From Veillonella nakazawae (GTDB taxonomy: Bacteria; Bacillota; Negativicutes; Veillonellales; Veillonellaceae): a DNA stretch of 64,000 nt. The notes under the pieces were generated by a model that had not been told where the DNA came from, ran no database searches, and saw only the letters and a program-made list of their open reading frames with translations. The position numbers and the translations under genes were made by a program. The stretch covers positions 1,564,501-1,628,500 of the forward strand of contig NZ_AP022321.1 in assembly GCF_013393365.1 (NCBI RefSeq), given 5' to 3'. Position 1 is the first letter of the stretch; each line of letters opens with the position of its first letter. Below, one piece after another: positions 33,710 through 43,257 of the stretch.

Positions 33710-35461
33710 TTATAGGACCTCCTTAATCGCATTTTTCACATAACTTTTTGTGAATGGATTACCATCGTATTTCAAGCAGCTGGAAATTTTAGATTTCTTA
33801 TGCATGTTGATTTTAAATAAGTTAGTCAATTGACCTGTTGCATTGTGCTCAACGATAACCACTTTTTTCGCAGCATCCATGAATGGTTGTAATTGTTTTG
33901 CTGGGAATGGTTTAATCAAGCGCAATTGCAAGTGGTTAACTTTAACACCTTCTTGATCGAATTCAGCAACAGCTTCTTCGATAGCGCCACGGCTAGAAGC
34001 CATACCTACAACAAGTACATCTGCTTCGTCGTATTTAGCGTTATTCAAGAATGGTTCGTAGTTATCAGCTACAGTTTCCAATTTGCGGAAACGTTTATCA
34101 GTTTGCGCTACGTGCATTGTAGGCGCTTCTGCTGGTTTACCTTCTTCATTATGTTCTAAACCAGTGGAAAGGAATAGACCATTTTTCATACCAGGAATTG
34201 TACGAGGAGAAATCCCGTCTTCAGTCAATTCAAAGCGTTTGAAGTATTTAGGTTGTTCTAATTCAGGAAGATCAGCTTCTTTCATCATTTTACCGCGGTT
34301 AATAGGTACACGGTTCAAATCGAAGGAAGGAACGGATTGTTTATTCAAACCTTGTTGTAAATCAGGCATGAAGATAACTGGACATTGGTACATTTCTGCC
34401 AAGTTGAAAGCTTTTTGAATTTCATAGAAGCATTCTTCGATAGATGTTGGAGAAATAACGATACCAGAGTAATCGCCATGTGCATTATAGCAAGCTGCAT
34501 CAATATCGGATTGTTCAACCTTTGTAGCCATACCTGTGGATGGACCAGAACGTTGAACGTCGATAACAACCATTGGTAATTCAGCCATGGAAGCCATGGA
34601 TAAGGATTCAGCCATCAAGGAAAGACCAGGGCCAGAAGTACATGTGAAGCCACGAACACCTGCGTATACGCCACCCATAGCTGTCATACATGCTGCGATT
34701 TCGTCCTCTGTTTGAACGATAGTAGCACCCAATTTATCCATATTTTTAATCATATATTCCATTACTTCAGATGCTGGAGTAATAGGATAAGATGCCATGA
34801 AACGGGAGCCCGCAGCAATAGCACCTAAAGCACATGCTTCATTACCTAATAAGAACATTTGATCTTTCTTACCAGGAGCTGGCAATGTATCGATTTCCAC
34901 ATCGCCCAATTTTTCCATTACAAGGCCATAACCATCGTCAAAGGCAGCTAAGTTTTTATCCACGATTTCTTGGGATTTTTTCGCAAATTTAGCAGCAATC
35001 GCATCTTTAAACATCTTAGTATCGAAACCAAGAAGTGCAACAGACATACCAAGTGCTACGATATTACGCATCAACAAGGAACCTTGTTTCATTGCAGTTT
35101 CAGAGATTGGCAAGGACAAGCAATTAACCTTTGTACCTTCAAATTTAGAGAAGTCAGGATTTACTTTGCTGTCACAGATGATGTAACCGCCCTCACGAAC
35201 TTCAGAACCATGCATATCAACTGTTTCTTGATCAAGAGAAAGCAAGAAGTCTACGCCTTCACCAATAGACATAACTTGTTCTAATGCAACGCGCAATGCG
35301 AATGTAGTATGACCACCTTTGATACGAGATGCAAATAAACGTTGGCTATACAAGGAATAACCTTCTTTAGCGAGGATTGTCGCCATGATTTCGCCACAAC
35401 TCTCGATACCTTCACCTTGTTGGCCGCCCATTTTCCAGATAAAATCTTTACGTTTTTGCAA
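33710..35461 (-). CDS. 2-oxoacid:ferredoxin oxidoreductase, fused gamma-alpha subunit
   Basis: A 583-residue fusion. Residues 1-190 are the gamma domain (MGGQQGEGIESCGEIMA). The alpha domain starts near 205 with NEACALGAIAAGSRFMASYPITPASEVMEY and has the TSGPGLSLM segment. The C-terminus (LVVGMASSRGAIEEAV, LRLIKPFP) is the usual domain II. It forms one enzyme with the beta subunit below. I place the start at TTG 35461: AGGAGG lies nine bases before it, whereas the GTG three codons upstream touches the same AGGAGG. The operon of two genes has its own promoter and terminator. Confidence 0.9.
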   Translation of the reverse strand: MQKRKDFIWKMGGQQGEGIESCGEIMATILAKEGYSLYSQRLFASRIKGGHTTFALRVALEQVMSIGEGVDFLLSLDQETVDMHGSEVREGGYIICDSKVNPDFSKFEGTKVNCLSLPISETAMKQGSLLMRNIVALGMSVALLGFDTKMFKDAIAAKFAKKSQEIVDKNLAAFDDGYGLVMEKLGDVEIDTLPAPGKKDQMFLLGNEACALGAIAAGSRFMASYPITPASEVMEYMIKNMDKLGATIVQTEDEIAACMTAMGGVYAGVRGFTCTSGPGLSLMAESLSMASMAELPMVVIDVQRSGPSTGMATKVEQSDIDAACYNAHGDYSGIVISPTSIEECFYEIQKAFNLAEMYQCPVIFMPDLQQGLNKQSVPSFDLNRVPINRGKMMKEADLPELEQPKYFKRFELTEDGISPRTIPGMKNGLFLSTGLEHNEEGKPAEAPTMHVAQTDKRFRKLETVADNYEPFLNNAKYDEADVLVVGMASSRGAIEEAVAEFDQEGVKVNHLQLRLIKPFPAKQLQPFMDAAKKVVIVEHNATGQLTNLFKINMHKKSKISSCLKYDGNPFTKSYVKNAIKEVL

Positions 35462-35554
35462 GAGATTCACCCTCCTTAGGATAAAAATTACACTGCTGAC
35501 AAGAGTCTACCTTACTATGTTAATGTTTTATAGTACGAACCTGTCCATATCGTC

Positions 35555-35583
35555 ATTGTATCATGTATATATTGGGTTTACAA
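35555..35583 (-). promoter_or_regulatory. Promoter of the oxidoreductase operon
   Basis: TTGTAA and TACAAT separated by 17 nt on the minus strand. The leader is about 85 nt; no stem-loop with a U-tract is seen in it. Confidence 0.6.
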
Positions 35584-35640
35584 TGTATCATTTCACATAA
35601 TAATAGGTATAAATTAAGGCATTATAACTAAAAATTATAA

Positions 35641-35677
35641 GAAAAAAGGATACTACATGCTAAGTAGTATCCTTTTA
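35641..35677 (-). terminator. Rho-independent terminator of the ecf-truA operon
   Basis: A 12-bp stem (AAAGGATACTAC / GTAGTATCCTTT) with a seven-base loop, followed by TTTCTTAT on the minus strand, about 55 nt after the truA stop. Confidence 0.9.
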
Positions 35678-35731
35678 GTATTAATAGTTATCGTTTTAAA
35701 TAAATTCTAGGAGAATGCAGTCTATACAAAA

Positions 35732-36517
35732 TTATATAGAATATTTATTCTGTAGCACCTCTTGCTGACGCTCTTTCGTAAAGAATATCTCCTCTAAACA
35801 TAACCCTTGGGCTGGCGCCGTTTTACCTATAACACGACGATCTTTAGCGGCCAAATAGCCCTTAATATCCTCCACCTTGCGTCTTCCAAGGCCTACATCG
35901 ACGAGGAGTCCTGCAATATTACGAACCATGTGGTATAAGAACCCATCACCCACTACAGAAATGGTAACATGAGAGCCTTCTGCCTCTACATGAATTCCTA
36001 TAATTGTTTTTACTGGATCAGCGGGTGTTGAATTCGTCCCTTTTAAGGTTGTAAAGTCATGGGTGCCTAATAATTCATTGCCTGCAGCTTGCATTAGGTC
36101 GATATTAAGAGGCTTCTTAACATGCCAATGGTATCGTTTTGTCAAAGGATTGGCAATGAGCTGATTATGAATGGTATATACATATTCCTTACCATATATA
36201 TTCCATCGGGGCTTCCAATCCAGTGGAATTTCCACAGCTTCAAGGACCACAATGTCTTTAGGAATATGAGCTATCATGGCACGCGGAATATTTTCTGCAG
36301 GTATAGCACCAGAGGTTTGGAACGTACATACTTGAAACTTTGCATGTACTCCTGCATCCGTACGAGAAGCACCGTAGATTTGAATGGGCTCATTACAGAT
36401 TTTTGATAAGCCATATTCTAAGCAACCTTGTACGGTTAAGCCCTTATCATCAGGTTGTTTTTGATAGCCTGCCAAATCGGTGCCATCATAAGCAACTATG
36501 ATTCGTATATTTCTCAT
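35732..36517 (-). CDS. truA: tRNA pseudouridine(38-40) synthase
   Basis: A 261-residue cytosolic enzyme that makes pseudouridine at positions 38-40 of many tRNAs. The catalytic Asp is in GASRTDAGVHA. The N-terminus MRNIRIIVAYDGT and FLYHMVRNIAGLLVDVG are family segments. The ATG at 36517 shares four bases (ATGA) with the ecfT stop and has GGTGG eight bases before it. It ends the ecfA1-ecfA2-ecfT-truA group, a common Firmicute neighbourhood downstream of rplQ. Confidence 0.95.
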   Translation of the reverse strand: MRNIRIIVAYDGTDLAGYQKQPDDKGLTVQGCLEYGLSKICNEPIQIYGASRTDAGVHAKFQVCTFQTSGAIPAENIPRAMIAHIPKDIVVLEAVEIPLDWKPRWNIYGKEYVYTIHNQLIANPLTKRYHWHVKKPLNIDLMQAAGNELLGTHDFTTLKGTNSTPADPVKTIIGIHVEAEGSHVTISVVGDGFLYHMVRNIAGLLVDVGLGRRKVEDIKGYLAAKDRRVIGKTAPAQGLCLEEIFFTKERQQEVLQNKYSI

Positions 36518-37317
36518 AGACCTAACCACCACAATGCAATGAGTACAATGGTAATCAAAATAACAGCACCGACACCAATATAATCAACATAAGTAACTTG
36601 TAGTTCTTTCATGCGCGTACGGTTTACACCACCTCGATAGCAACGCGCTTCCATAGCGATAGCCAGTTCATCAGCACGTCTAAATGCACTGATGAATAAA
36701 GGAACCAATAAAGGTACCATATTTTTTGCCCGTTGAATGATAGACCCTGTTACAAAGTCTGCACCACGAGCAGATTGAGCTTTCATAATACGATCTGTTT
36801 CATCCAATAAAGTAGGAATGAAACGCAATGCGATGGTCATCATCATAGCCAATTCATGAGCAGGTACGCCAATACAGCGGAATGGGTTTAGCAAATGCTC
36901 AATACCATCAGTCAAACGAATTGGTGATGTCGTATAAGTCAATAGGGAGGAGAACAAGATTAAAAAGATTAATCGTGCCGCCATTTGTAGACCCATAGCT
37001 AAGCCTTGATCTGTAATATTGATAATGCCCCATTGGAAAACTGAATTACCTGGGGTCGTAAAGATATGAATACCCATAGTAAATACGATGATAATCCAAA
37101 GAGGTTTAATAGCTGACCACATCAAGCGTAATGGCAATCTTGATAACAGCATAGCAAAGATGGTAAATGCCCCTACCAAGCCATACGCAAGAGGAGAATT
37201 TGCTAGGAAGATAGCTACCACAAAGATAGTTGTAGCAATAATCTTGGCACGAGGATCCATGCGATGCAAGAAGGAGTTTCCTGGGAAGTACTGCCCAATA
37301 GTAATGTTATTTAACAT
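36514..37317 (-). CDS. ecfT: ECF transporter transmembrane protein EcfT
   Basis: A 267-residue inner-membrane protein that couples two ATPases to vitamin-binding S components of energy-coupling-factor transporters. Hydrophobic spans occupy roughly residues 28-130 and 235-260. The two coupling motifs SARGADF and MEARCYRGG (Ala-Arg-X type) face the ATPases. No S-component gene is adjacent, so this is the shared group II module serving several vitamin transporters elsewhere. Its start overlaps ecfA2 by 11 nt. Confidence 0.93.
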   Translation of the reverse strand: MLNNITIGQYFPGNSFLHRMDPRAKIIATTIFVVAIFLANSPLAYGLVGAFTIFAMLLSRLPLRLMWSAIKPLWIIIVFTMGIHIFTTPGNSVFQWGIINITDQGLAMGLQMAARLIFLILFSSLLTYTTSPIRLTDGIEHLLNPFRCIGVPAHELAMMMTIALRFIPTLLDETDRIMKAQSARGADFVTGSIIQRAKNMVPLLVPLFISAFRRADELAIAMEARCYRGGVNRTRMKELQVTYVDYIGVGAVILITIVLIALWWLGL

Positions 37318-38167
37318 GGCTACCTCCTTCTAGAATGGCTTGTACTGCATCATCTACGGATAATACACGATTAGATACATCTAGTCCTTGATCACGCAAA
37401 TATTCCATAGTTACAGACACTGGTGGTACGTCTACACCTACCACTTGTAATTCATCGCGATGGTTATTAAAGATATCCATCGGTTCTCCATCGAGAACGA
37501 TACGACCTTTATCGAGTACCACGAGGCGAGATGCCATGCGAGAAATATCCTCCATGTTATGTGATACAAGGATTACAGTAATGCCCTTTTCTTTATGAAG
37601 TCGAATGATCTCTTCAAAGATTTCTTCACGACCAAATGGGTCAAGGCCTGCAGATGGCTCATCAAGGACTAGGAAATCTGGATTCATAGCCACCACACCA
37701 GCGATGGCAACACGGCGCATTTGTCCACCAGATAGATGGAATGGAGAGCGCTCCGCGTAGGTGTCGTAATCAAGACCTACAAATTTCATTGCCTCCCGTA
37801 CCCGTTCATCTACTTCATCAGCACTGAGGCCTAAGTTTTTAGGGCCAAAGGCAATATCTTCGGCAATAGTTTCTTCAAATAACTGATGTTCTGGATATTG
37901 AAAAACCATGCCTACCTTATGGCGCATCTTTTTAGCTTCCTCTGTAGAAGCACTAATATCTACACCATTAACGGTAACCGTTCCTGTTGTAGGGTGTAAT
38001 AAGCCATTTAAATGTTGTACAAAGGTAGATTTACCAGAGCCGGTATGACCAATGATGCCTAAAAACTCACCGTTTTCAACAGTAAGAGATACACCGTGAA
38101 GGGCTGTCTTTTCAAATGGAGTACCTACACCATAGGTATAAGTAATATTATCTAATACAATCGCCAT
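37307..38167 (-). CDS. ecfA2: ECF transporter ATP-binding protein EcfA2
   Basis: A 286-residue ABC ATPase of the ECF module. Walker A is GHTGSGKSTF, the Q-loop lies in VGMVFQYPEHQLF, the signature is LSGGQMRRVAIAG and Walker B is FLVLDEPSAGLDP. The family C-terminal domain follows. The FQYPEHQLFEE segment is typical of EcfA2, which pairs with EcfA1 to energise EcfT. Its start codon overlaps the ecfA1 stop by one base. Confidence 0.94.
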   Translation of the reverse strand: MAIVLDNITYTYGVGTPFEKTALHGVSLTVENGEFLGIIGHTGSGKSTFVQHLNGLLHPTTGTVTVNGVDISASTEEAKKMRHKVGMVFQYPEHQLFEETIAEDIAFGPKNLGLSADEVDERVREAMKFVGLDYDTYAERSPFHLSGGQMRRVAIAGVVAMNPDFLVLDEPSAGLDPFGREEIFEEIIRLHKEKGITVILVSHNMEDISRMASRLVVLDKGRIVLDGEPMDIFNNHRDELQVVGVDVPPVSVTMEYLRDQGLDVSNRVLSVDDAVQAILEGGSHVK

Positions 38168-39114
38168 TAGTGTGTGCCCTCCCCTCTTACTGCATTTACA
38201 TCTTCATTGGTAGGAGAACTTATAGTTTTAGCCCCTACATTATGATTATCTAGTAGTTGGTCAGCTAATTTAGAATGTTTAAGCCCTACAGCTAATTCTT
38301 CATTATTGATGATACTTTTACCGATTTCATAACCTTTTTCATTTAATTTAAAAGCAATTTCAGACGCAACCGGAACATCAAGGCCAAGGCCTTTTAAGGT
38401 ATCTACATGGCTAAAAATCTCACGAGGAGTGCCATCATGTAATTTCACACCATTTTTCATAACTACCACACGATCAGCTGTGACAGCTTCCTCCATAAAG
38501 TGTGTAATGTACACGATAGTGATACCTTCTTCTTTATTGAGTTTATGAACTGTCTCTAATACCTCACGACGACCTTTTGGATCGAGCATAGCCGTTGGTT
38601 CGTCAAGAACGATACAATCAGGTTTCATGGCCAGTACGCCGGCAATGGCAATGCGTTGCTTTTGACCACCAGACAACAAATGAGGACCATGTTCTCTATA
38701 TTCAGTCATATTTACAGCCTCTAACGCTGCATCGACGCGTTTTCTAATTTCCGCGCTAGGAATACCAAGGTTTTCTGGACCAAAGGCAACGTCCTCTTCT
38801 ACGACAGCCGCCACAATTTGGTTATCAGGATTTTGGAACACCATGCCTACATGTTGGCGTATATCCCATATATGCGCTTCATCGCGCGTATCATAGCCAC
38901 ATACATTGATATAACCTTCACTAGGTTGTAATAGCACATTAAAATGCTTAGCTAGTGTACTTTTACCACTACCATTCGTACCGATGATACAAACAAACTC
39001 ACCGCGCTTAATAGATAAGTTTACATCATTTAATGCATGTACATCATTGCCATTTTCATCGGTATAGATATGACTCATATGATTGACCTCAATCATAATG
39101 TCTTTTTCATTCAT
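38167..39114 (-). CDS. ecfA1: ECF transporter ATP-binding protein EcfA1
   Basis: A 315-residue ABC ATPase. Walker A is GTNGSGKSTL, the Q-loop lies in VGMVFQNPDNQIV, the signature is LSGGQKQRIAIAG and Walker B is CIVLDEPTAMLDP. ATG 39114 is preferred because GAGG lies six bases upstream; an in-frame ATG four codons earlier overlaps it. First gene of the ECF-truA operon. A TATAAT box stands upstream near 39220 but no good -35 partner is seen. The tail beyond residue 290 is longer than in many EcfA1 proteins. Confidence 0.94.
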   Translation of the reverse strand: MNEKDIMIEVNHMSHIYTDENGNDVHALNDVNLSIKRGEFVCIIGTNGSGKSTLAKHFNVLLQPSEGYINVCGYDTRDEAHIWDIRQHVGMVFQNPDNQIVAAVVEEDVAFGPENLGIPSAEIRKRVDAALEAVNMTEYREHGPHLLSGGQKQRIAIAGVLAMKPDCIVLDEPTAMLDPKGRREVLETVHKLNKEEGITIVYITHFMEEAVTADRVVVMKNGVKLHDGTPREIFSHVDTLKGLGLDVPVASEIAFKLNEKGYEIGKSIINNEELAVGLKHSKLADQLLDNHNVGAKTISSPTNEDVNAVRGEGTH

Positions 39115-39252
39115 GGATAACCTCATATCTTTCTAGTCAATTTCGTTTCTATGAAAGTAAACCCCTTTACGGTTAACAATACATATTCAATATTACGATA
39201 ACTGCTAACATATTACGATATTATACTAATCGATTGTACCATAAAATTGACA

Positions 39253-39290
39253 ATAAAAAAACGGTGCTGCAACATAAGTTACAACACCGT
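39253..39290 (-). terminator. Rho-independent terminator after rplQ
   Basis: A 13-bp stem with two G-U pairs (ACGGTGTTGTAAC / GTTGCAGCACCGT), loop TTAT, then TTTTTTATTG on the minus strand. It ends the long ribosomal transcript before the ECF genes. Confidence 0.9.
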
Positions 39291-39300
39291 ATGAGTTTGA

Positions 39301-39636
39301 TTAAACTAACTCGATAATAGCCAAAGGTGCAGCGTCACCTTTGCGAAGACCAGTTTTGATTACACGAGTGTAACCACCTTGACGGTCTGCATATTTTGGA
39401 GCAATTGTATCAAACAATTTTTTTACTACGCTTTCATCCATGAGGTATGCAAGAACTTGGCGACGTGCATGAAGATCACCACGTTTAGCCAAAGTTACCA
39501 TTTGATCAGCTAAAGAGCGAAGTTCTTTCGCTTTAGCTTCTGTAGTTTCAATACGCTCATATTGGAAGAAAGATGTTAACATGCTACGGAACAACGCTTT
39601 ACGAGCGGAGCTGTCGCGGCCTAATTTTCTGTACAT
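39301..39636 (-). CDS. rplQ: 50S ribosomal protein L17
   Basis: A 111-residue large-subunit protein located near the peptide exit tunnel rim. The N-terminus [19 protein letters not shown] and [25 protein letters not shown] C-terminus ([17 protein letters not shown]) are diagnostic. It follows rpoA by 12 nt and is the last gene of the alpha operon. Confidence 0.98.
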   Translation of the reverse strand: MYRKLGRDSSARKALFRSMLTSFFQYERIETTEAKAKELRSLADQMVTLAKRGDLHARRQVLAYLMDESVVKKLFDTIAPKYADRQGGYTRVIKTGLRKGDAAPLAIIELV

Positions 39637-39648
39637 TCGTCTTCCTCC

Positions 39649-40653
39649 TTATTCGCCTTTTTGTTTAAGGTGAAAACCACCTGGATGATTGTTGAGTTTT
39701 TCCTCAATTTCATCGATGGATTTTTTACCTAAATTGCGAACTTTTCCTAAGTCATCAATGGTTTTGTCTAGCAAATCTGCAATTGTATTAATGCCAGCAC
39801 GTTTCAAGCAGTTATACGCACGAACAGAGAGTTCCAACTCATCGATGGAAATCTTTGCTGGGCCGTCATCTACAGCCGGTTCTTCATTCTCGGAACCTAC
39901 TGGATCAACAACGATACCGCCTTCACCTGTGTTTACATCTACAACATCTGCAGAGTGCGCTAATTTAGTGAAGTTCCCTAAATAACCAATCATAATGGCA
40001 GCAGATTTTGCTACTGCATCAGCAGCAGTAATGGAACCATCAGTCCAAACTTCTAATGTAAGTTTGTCAAAGTCCATTTCATTGCCTACACGAACATCAC
40101 TCACTTCGTATTTGGCACGAAGAATTGGAGAGAAGATGGAATCGATTGGAATACAACCGATTACATCTGTATCTTTTTTATTCTTCGTGGAAGGAACGTA
40201 ACCTTTGCCACGTTCGATTACTACGTCCATTACGAGATGAGCTGTCTCATCCATTGTCGCAATCACTAGTTCAGGATTCAATACTTCTACTTCTGGTGGG
40301 AATTGTTCAGCCAAGTCAGCAGCTGTCAATACGCCGTCCTTTTGGAAGTCAAAATGAACTTCCAAAGGTAATTGAACATCTTCTTCAACTTTAATGCACA
40401 ATTGCTTTAAGTTAAGGATGATATCCGTAACGTCTTCGCGAATACCAGGAATAGTAGAGAACTCATGAAGAACTCCATCAATTTTGATAGAGGTGATAGC
40501 TGCCCCATCCAAGGATGAAAGCAAAATTCTGCGTAAGCTATTACCGAGAGTGATACCATAGCCACGGTCTAATGGTTCACATACAAACTTACCATAGCGA
40601 CCGCCTTCGGCGATGTCCACTTTCTCGATTTTAAGTTTCTTTTCTTCGCTCAT
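39649..40653 (-). CDS. rpoA: DNA-directed RNA polymerase subunit alpha
   Basis: A 334-residue subunit whose dimer nucleates RNA polymerase assembly. Residues 1-230 are the N-terminal assembly domain (GYGITLGNSLRRILLSSL). After an acidic linker the C-terminal domain contacts UP elements and activators (DELELSVRAYNCLKRAGINT). ATG 40653 has GGAGG nine bases upstream; earlier in-frame ATGs lie too close to it. Alpha operon order rpsM-rpsK-rpoA-rplQ is kept; rpsD is not here. Confidence 0.97.
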   Translation of the reverse strand: MSEEKKLKIEKVDIAEGGRYGKFVCEPLDRGYGITLGNSLRRILLSSLDGAAITSIKIDGVLHEFSTIPGIREDVTDIILNLKQLCIKVEEDVQLPLEVHFDFQKDGVLTAADLAEQFPPEVEVLNPELVIATMDETAHLVMDVVIERGKGYVPSTKNKKDTDVIGCIPIDSIFSPILRAKYEVSDVRVGNEMDFDKLTLEVWTDGSITAADAVAKSAAIMIGYLGNFTKLAHSADVVDVNTGEGGIVVDPVGSENEEPAVDDGPAKISIDELELSVRAYNCLKRAGINTIADLLDKTIDDLGKVRNLGKKSIDEIEEKLNNHPGGFHLKQKGE

Positions 40654-40724
40654 CAGGAACATCCTCCTATACAACACACGTTCATAGTTTAATTATAGCA
40701 CCGTATCAAATCGGCCGCTATAAA

Positions 40725-41114
40725 TTATACACGACGGCGTTTTGGAGGGCGACAACCATTGTGAGGAATTGGAGTTACGTCTTTAATGGAAGTAACTTCA
40801 AGACCTGCAGCTTGTAAAGCACGGATTGCAGCTTCACGGCCGGATCCAGGACCTTTTACGAATACTTCAACAGTGCGAAGACCATGTTCCATTGCAGCTT
40901 TAGCAGCTTGTTCAGCAGCCATTTGAGCAGCGAATGGAGTGGATTTACGGGAACCACGGAAGCCCAAGCCACCAGCGGAAGCCCAAGACAACGCATTACC
41001 GTTTGTATCTGTCAAAGTTACGATAGTGTTATTGAATGTAGAACGAATATGAGCCGCACCGGATTCAATATGTTTCTTTTCTTTTCTTTTAGTTCTAACA
41101 ACTTTTTTAGCCAC
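40725..41114 (-). CDS. rpsK: 30S ribosomal protein S11
   Basis: A 129-residue platform protein of the small subunit. It helps shape the mRNA exit site. The invariant C-terminus [25 protein letters not shown] and [14 protein letters not shown] identify it. It lies 19 nt downstream of rpsM and 71 nt upstream of rpoA. Confidence 0.98.
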   Translation of the reverse strand: MAKKVVRTKRKEKKHIESGAAHIRSTFNNTIVTLTDTNGNALSWASAGGLGFRGSRKSTPFAAQMAAEQAAKAAMEHGLRTVEVFVKGPGSGREAAIRALQAAGLEVTSIKDVTPIPHNGCRPPKRRRV

Positions 41115-41133
41115 GCTTTATCCCTCCTTTATC

Positions 41134-41502
41134 TTATTTCTTTTTACCAGCAATTGCTTTTCTAGGACCTTTGCGAGTACGTGCATTCGTTTTAGTACGT
41201 TGACCACGAAGTGGTAAACCCATACGATGACGTTTGCCTCGATAGGAGTTGATTTCAATTAAGCGTTTAATGTTAAGAGCTTCTTCACGACGAAGGTCAC
41301 CTTCAACTTTGTAATCAGCATCTAACAATTCACGGATTTTCGCTACTTCATCTTCAGAAAGATCACGAACACGTGTGTCAGGATTGATGCCAGTTTTAGC
41401 AATGATTTCAGATGCTAAAGTTGGACCAATACCATAAATATAAGTTAAACCAATTTCCACTCGTTTATCACGAGGTAAATCTACACCGGCGATACGTGCC
41501 AT
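41134..41502 (-). CDS. rpsM: 30S ribosomal protein S13
   Basis: A 122-residue head protein that contacts L5 and the P-site t[23 protein letters not shown] and [20 protein letters not shown] are characteristic, with the basic tail [11 protein letters not shown]. It follows rpmJ in the usual infA-rpmJ-rpsM-rpsK order. Confidence 0.98.
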   Translation of the reverse strand: MARIAGVDLPRDKRVEIGLTYIYGIGPTLASEIIAKTGINPDTRVRDLSEDEVAKIRELLDADYKVEGDLRREEALNIKRLIEINSYRGKRHRMGLPLRGQRTKTNARTRKGPRKAIAGKKK

Positions 41503-41525
41503 CTAATCATCCACCTCCTATCAGA

Positions 41526-41639
41526 TTATCCTTGTTTTTGTTTATGTTTTGGATTTTCGCAAATAACCATTACACGGCCTTTGCGTTTAATGATTTTACA
41601 TTTTTCGCATATCTTTTTAACTGATGGTTGAACCTTCAT
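41526..41639 (-). CDS. rpmJ: 50S ribosomal protein L36
   Basis: A 37-residue protein found by translating the gap between rpsM and infA. It reads [20 protein letters not shown] and ends with HKQKQG. The zinc-ribbon residues C11, C14, C27 and H32 are all present, so this is the zinc-binding form. GGAGG lies six bases upstream of the ATG. Its place between infA and rpsM is universal. Confidence 0.97.
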   Translation of the reverse strand: MKVQPSVKKICEKCKIIKRKGRVMVICENPKHKQKQG

Positions 41640-41665
41640 TAGTACCTCCTTTGTGGACCCTATGC

Positions 41666-41884
41666 TTATTTAAAGCGATAGGTGATGCGACCACGATTTA
41701 AGTCATACGGTGTCAGTTCCATAGTAACTTTATCACCAGGAAGAATACGGATAAAATTCATACGCATTTTACCTGACACATGAGCCAATACGATATGACC
41801 ATTTTCCAATTCAACTTGGAACATGGCATTCGGTAAAGCCTCAACTACCGTACCTTCCACCTCAATAACGTCTTCTTTTGACAT
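41666..41884 (-). CDS. infA: Translation initiation factor IF-1
   Basis: A 72-residue OB-fold protein that blocks the ribosomal A site during initiation. [20 protein letters not shown] and VHVSGKMR-like [15 protein letters not shown] match the family; the C-terminus [13 protein letters not shown] is typical. It stands between map and rpmJ, as in most Firmicutes. Confidence 0.98.
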   Translation of the reverse strand: MSKEDVIEVEGTVVEALPNAMFQVELENGHIVLAHVSGKMRMNFIRILPGDKVTMELTPYDLNRGRITYRFK

Positions 41885-41907
41885 ATCTTTTCCTCCGGTT
41901 ACCTGTT

Positions 41908-42678
41908 TTATTTAATTAACCGCGGTTCATCACGCATGGTTAATATTTCAGGGCCGTTTTCTGTAACAACCACTGTATGTTCGAAATGAGCAGCAGGTTT
42001 ACCATCTACGGTAACTGCTGTCCAGTCATCCCCTAATACACGAACACGATGCGTACCTAGAGTAATCATCGGTTCGATACACAATACCATACCAGGTTTC
42101 ATAAGAGGTCCTTGATCAGGACTACCATAGTTTGGTATTTGCGGATCTTCATGCATTTCGCGGCCTAAACCATGACCTACGAAGTCGCGAACGACACCGT
42201 AACCATGTTTCTCACAATACGTTTGAACAGCATGACCGATAGCACCAATACGGTTGCCAACTTTCACTTGTTCAATTCCCTTGAACAGACTTTCTTCTGT
42301 CACTTTTAACAATTTCATCACATCAGGTTTGACGTGACCGATAGGAATCGTCACAGCCGAATCGCCGTGATATCCATCAATAGCTGATACAAGATCAATA
42401 CTGAGGACATCACCGTTTTTAAGCTTGCGCTTAGCGCTCGGAATACCATGAACAACTTCATCATTGATAGAAGCACAGATTGTAGCAGGGAATCCATAGT
42501 ACCCTTTACAACTTGGTATACCACCGTGGCTGCGAATATATTCTTCGGCAATTGTATCTAACTCAAGCGTCGTGATGCCAGGTTTAGCCTTTTCTACTAA
42601 CAAGGACAACGTGTCTGCTGTAAGCTTACTTGCCTTGCGGATACATTCAATTTCATGGGGCGATTTCAAAATAATCAT
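41908..42678 (-). CDS. map: Methionine aminopeptidase, type I
   Basis: A 256-residue metalloenzyme that removes the initiator Met from nascent proteins. The five metal ligands can be placed: Asp in [17 protein letters not shown] (two), His in [11 protein letters not shown], Glu in CIEPM and Glu in [13 protein letters not shown]. It has no N-terminal extension. It lies between adk and infA, three bases after the adk stop. Confidence 0.96.
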   Translation of the reverse strand: MIILKSPHEIECIRKASKLTADTLSLLVEKAKPGITTLELDTIAEEYIRSHGGIPSCKGYYGFPATICASINDEVVHGIPSAKRKLKNGDVLSIDLVSAIDGYHGDSAVTIPIGHVKPDVMKLLKVTEESLFKGIEQVKVGNRIGAIGHAVQTYCEKHGYGVVRDFVGHGLGREMHEDPQIPNYGSPDQGPLMKPGMVLCIEPMITLGTHRVRVLGDDWTAVTVDGKPAAHFEHTVVVTENGPEILTMRDEPRLIK

Positions 42679-42681
42679 GGA

Positions 42682-43245
42682 TTATTTCTCCAAAGCCTTA
42701 ATGATGTCAGCAAATACTGCGTCTACATCTTGTAAACCATTAATTTCTTCATATAAACCGCTATTGCGATAGTAGTCGATTAATGGTTTAGTAGATTCTT
42801 CGTACACAGCTAGACGTTTCTGTACTGTTTCAGGGTTATCATCAGCACGATTTTCTAGAACAGCTCGTTCGCTAATACGTTTAACTAATTCCTCGGAAGG
42901 AACGTTTAAGTTAAGTACAGCGTCCAAAGAAATTCCTAATTCTTTAAGGATTGCATCCAAGGATACAGCTTGCGCTGTAGTTCTTGGGAATCCATCAAGA
43001 ATAAATCCAGATTTGCAGTCATCTTTCACCAAGCGATCACGTACGATACCAACAGTTACACTGTCTGGTACCAATTGACCAGCATCGATGTATTTCTTAG
43101 CCTCAACTCCAAGAGGTGTTTCGTTCTTAATCGCAGCGCGGAACATATCACCTGTTGAAATTTGGGGAATACCGTATTTTTCAATAAGTCGAGCTGCCTG
43201 AGTGCCTTTACCAGCACCAGGAGGTCCCATTAATAGAATATACAT
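42682..43245 (-). CDS. adk: Adenylate kinase, short form
   Basis: A 187-residue enzyme that interconverts ATP, ADP and AMP. Walker A is [14 protein letters not shown]-site residues are in [11 protein letters not shown] and GFPRTTAQA. After [16 protein letters not shown] the LID insert of long adenylate kinases, with its zinc cysteines, is missing, so this is the short type. It sits between secY and map in the spc operon. Length is about 30 residues less than the E. coli enzyme. Confidence 0.95.
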   Translation of the reverse strand: MYILLMGPPGAGKGTQAARLIEKYGIPQISTGDMFRAAIKNETPLGVEAKKYIDAGQLVPDSVTVGIVRDRLVKDDCKSGFILDGFPRTTAQAVSLDAILKELGISLDAVLNLNVPSEELVKRISERAVLENRADDNPETVQKRLAVYEESTKPLIDYYRNSGLYEEINGLQDVDAVFADIIKALEK

Positions 43246-43257
43246 ATTGTTTCCCTC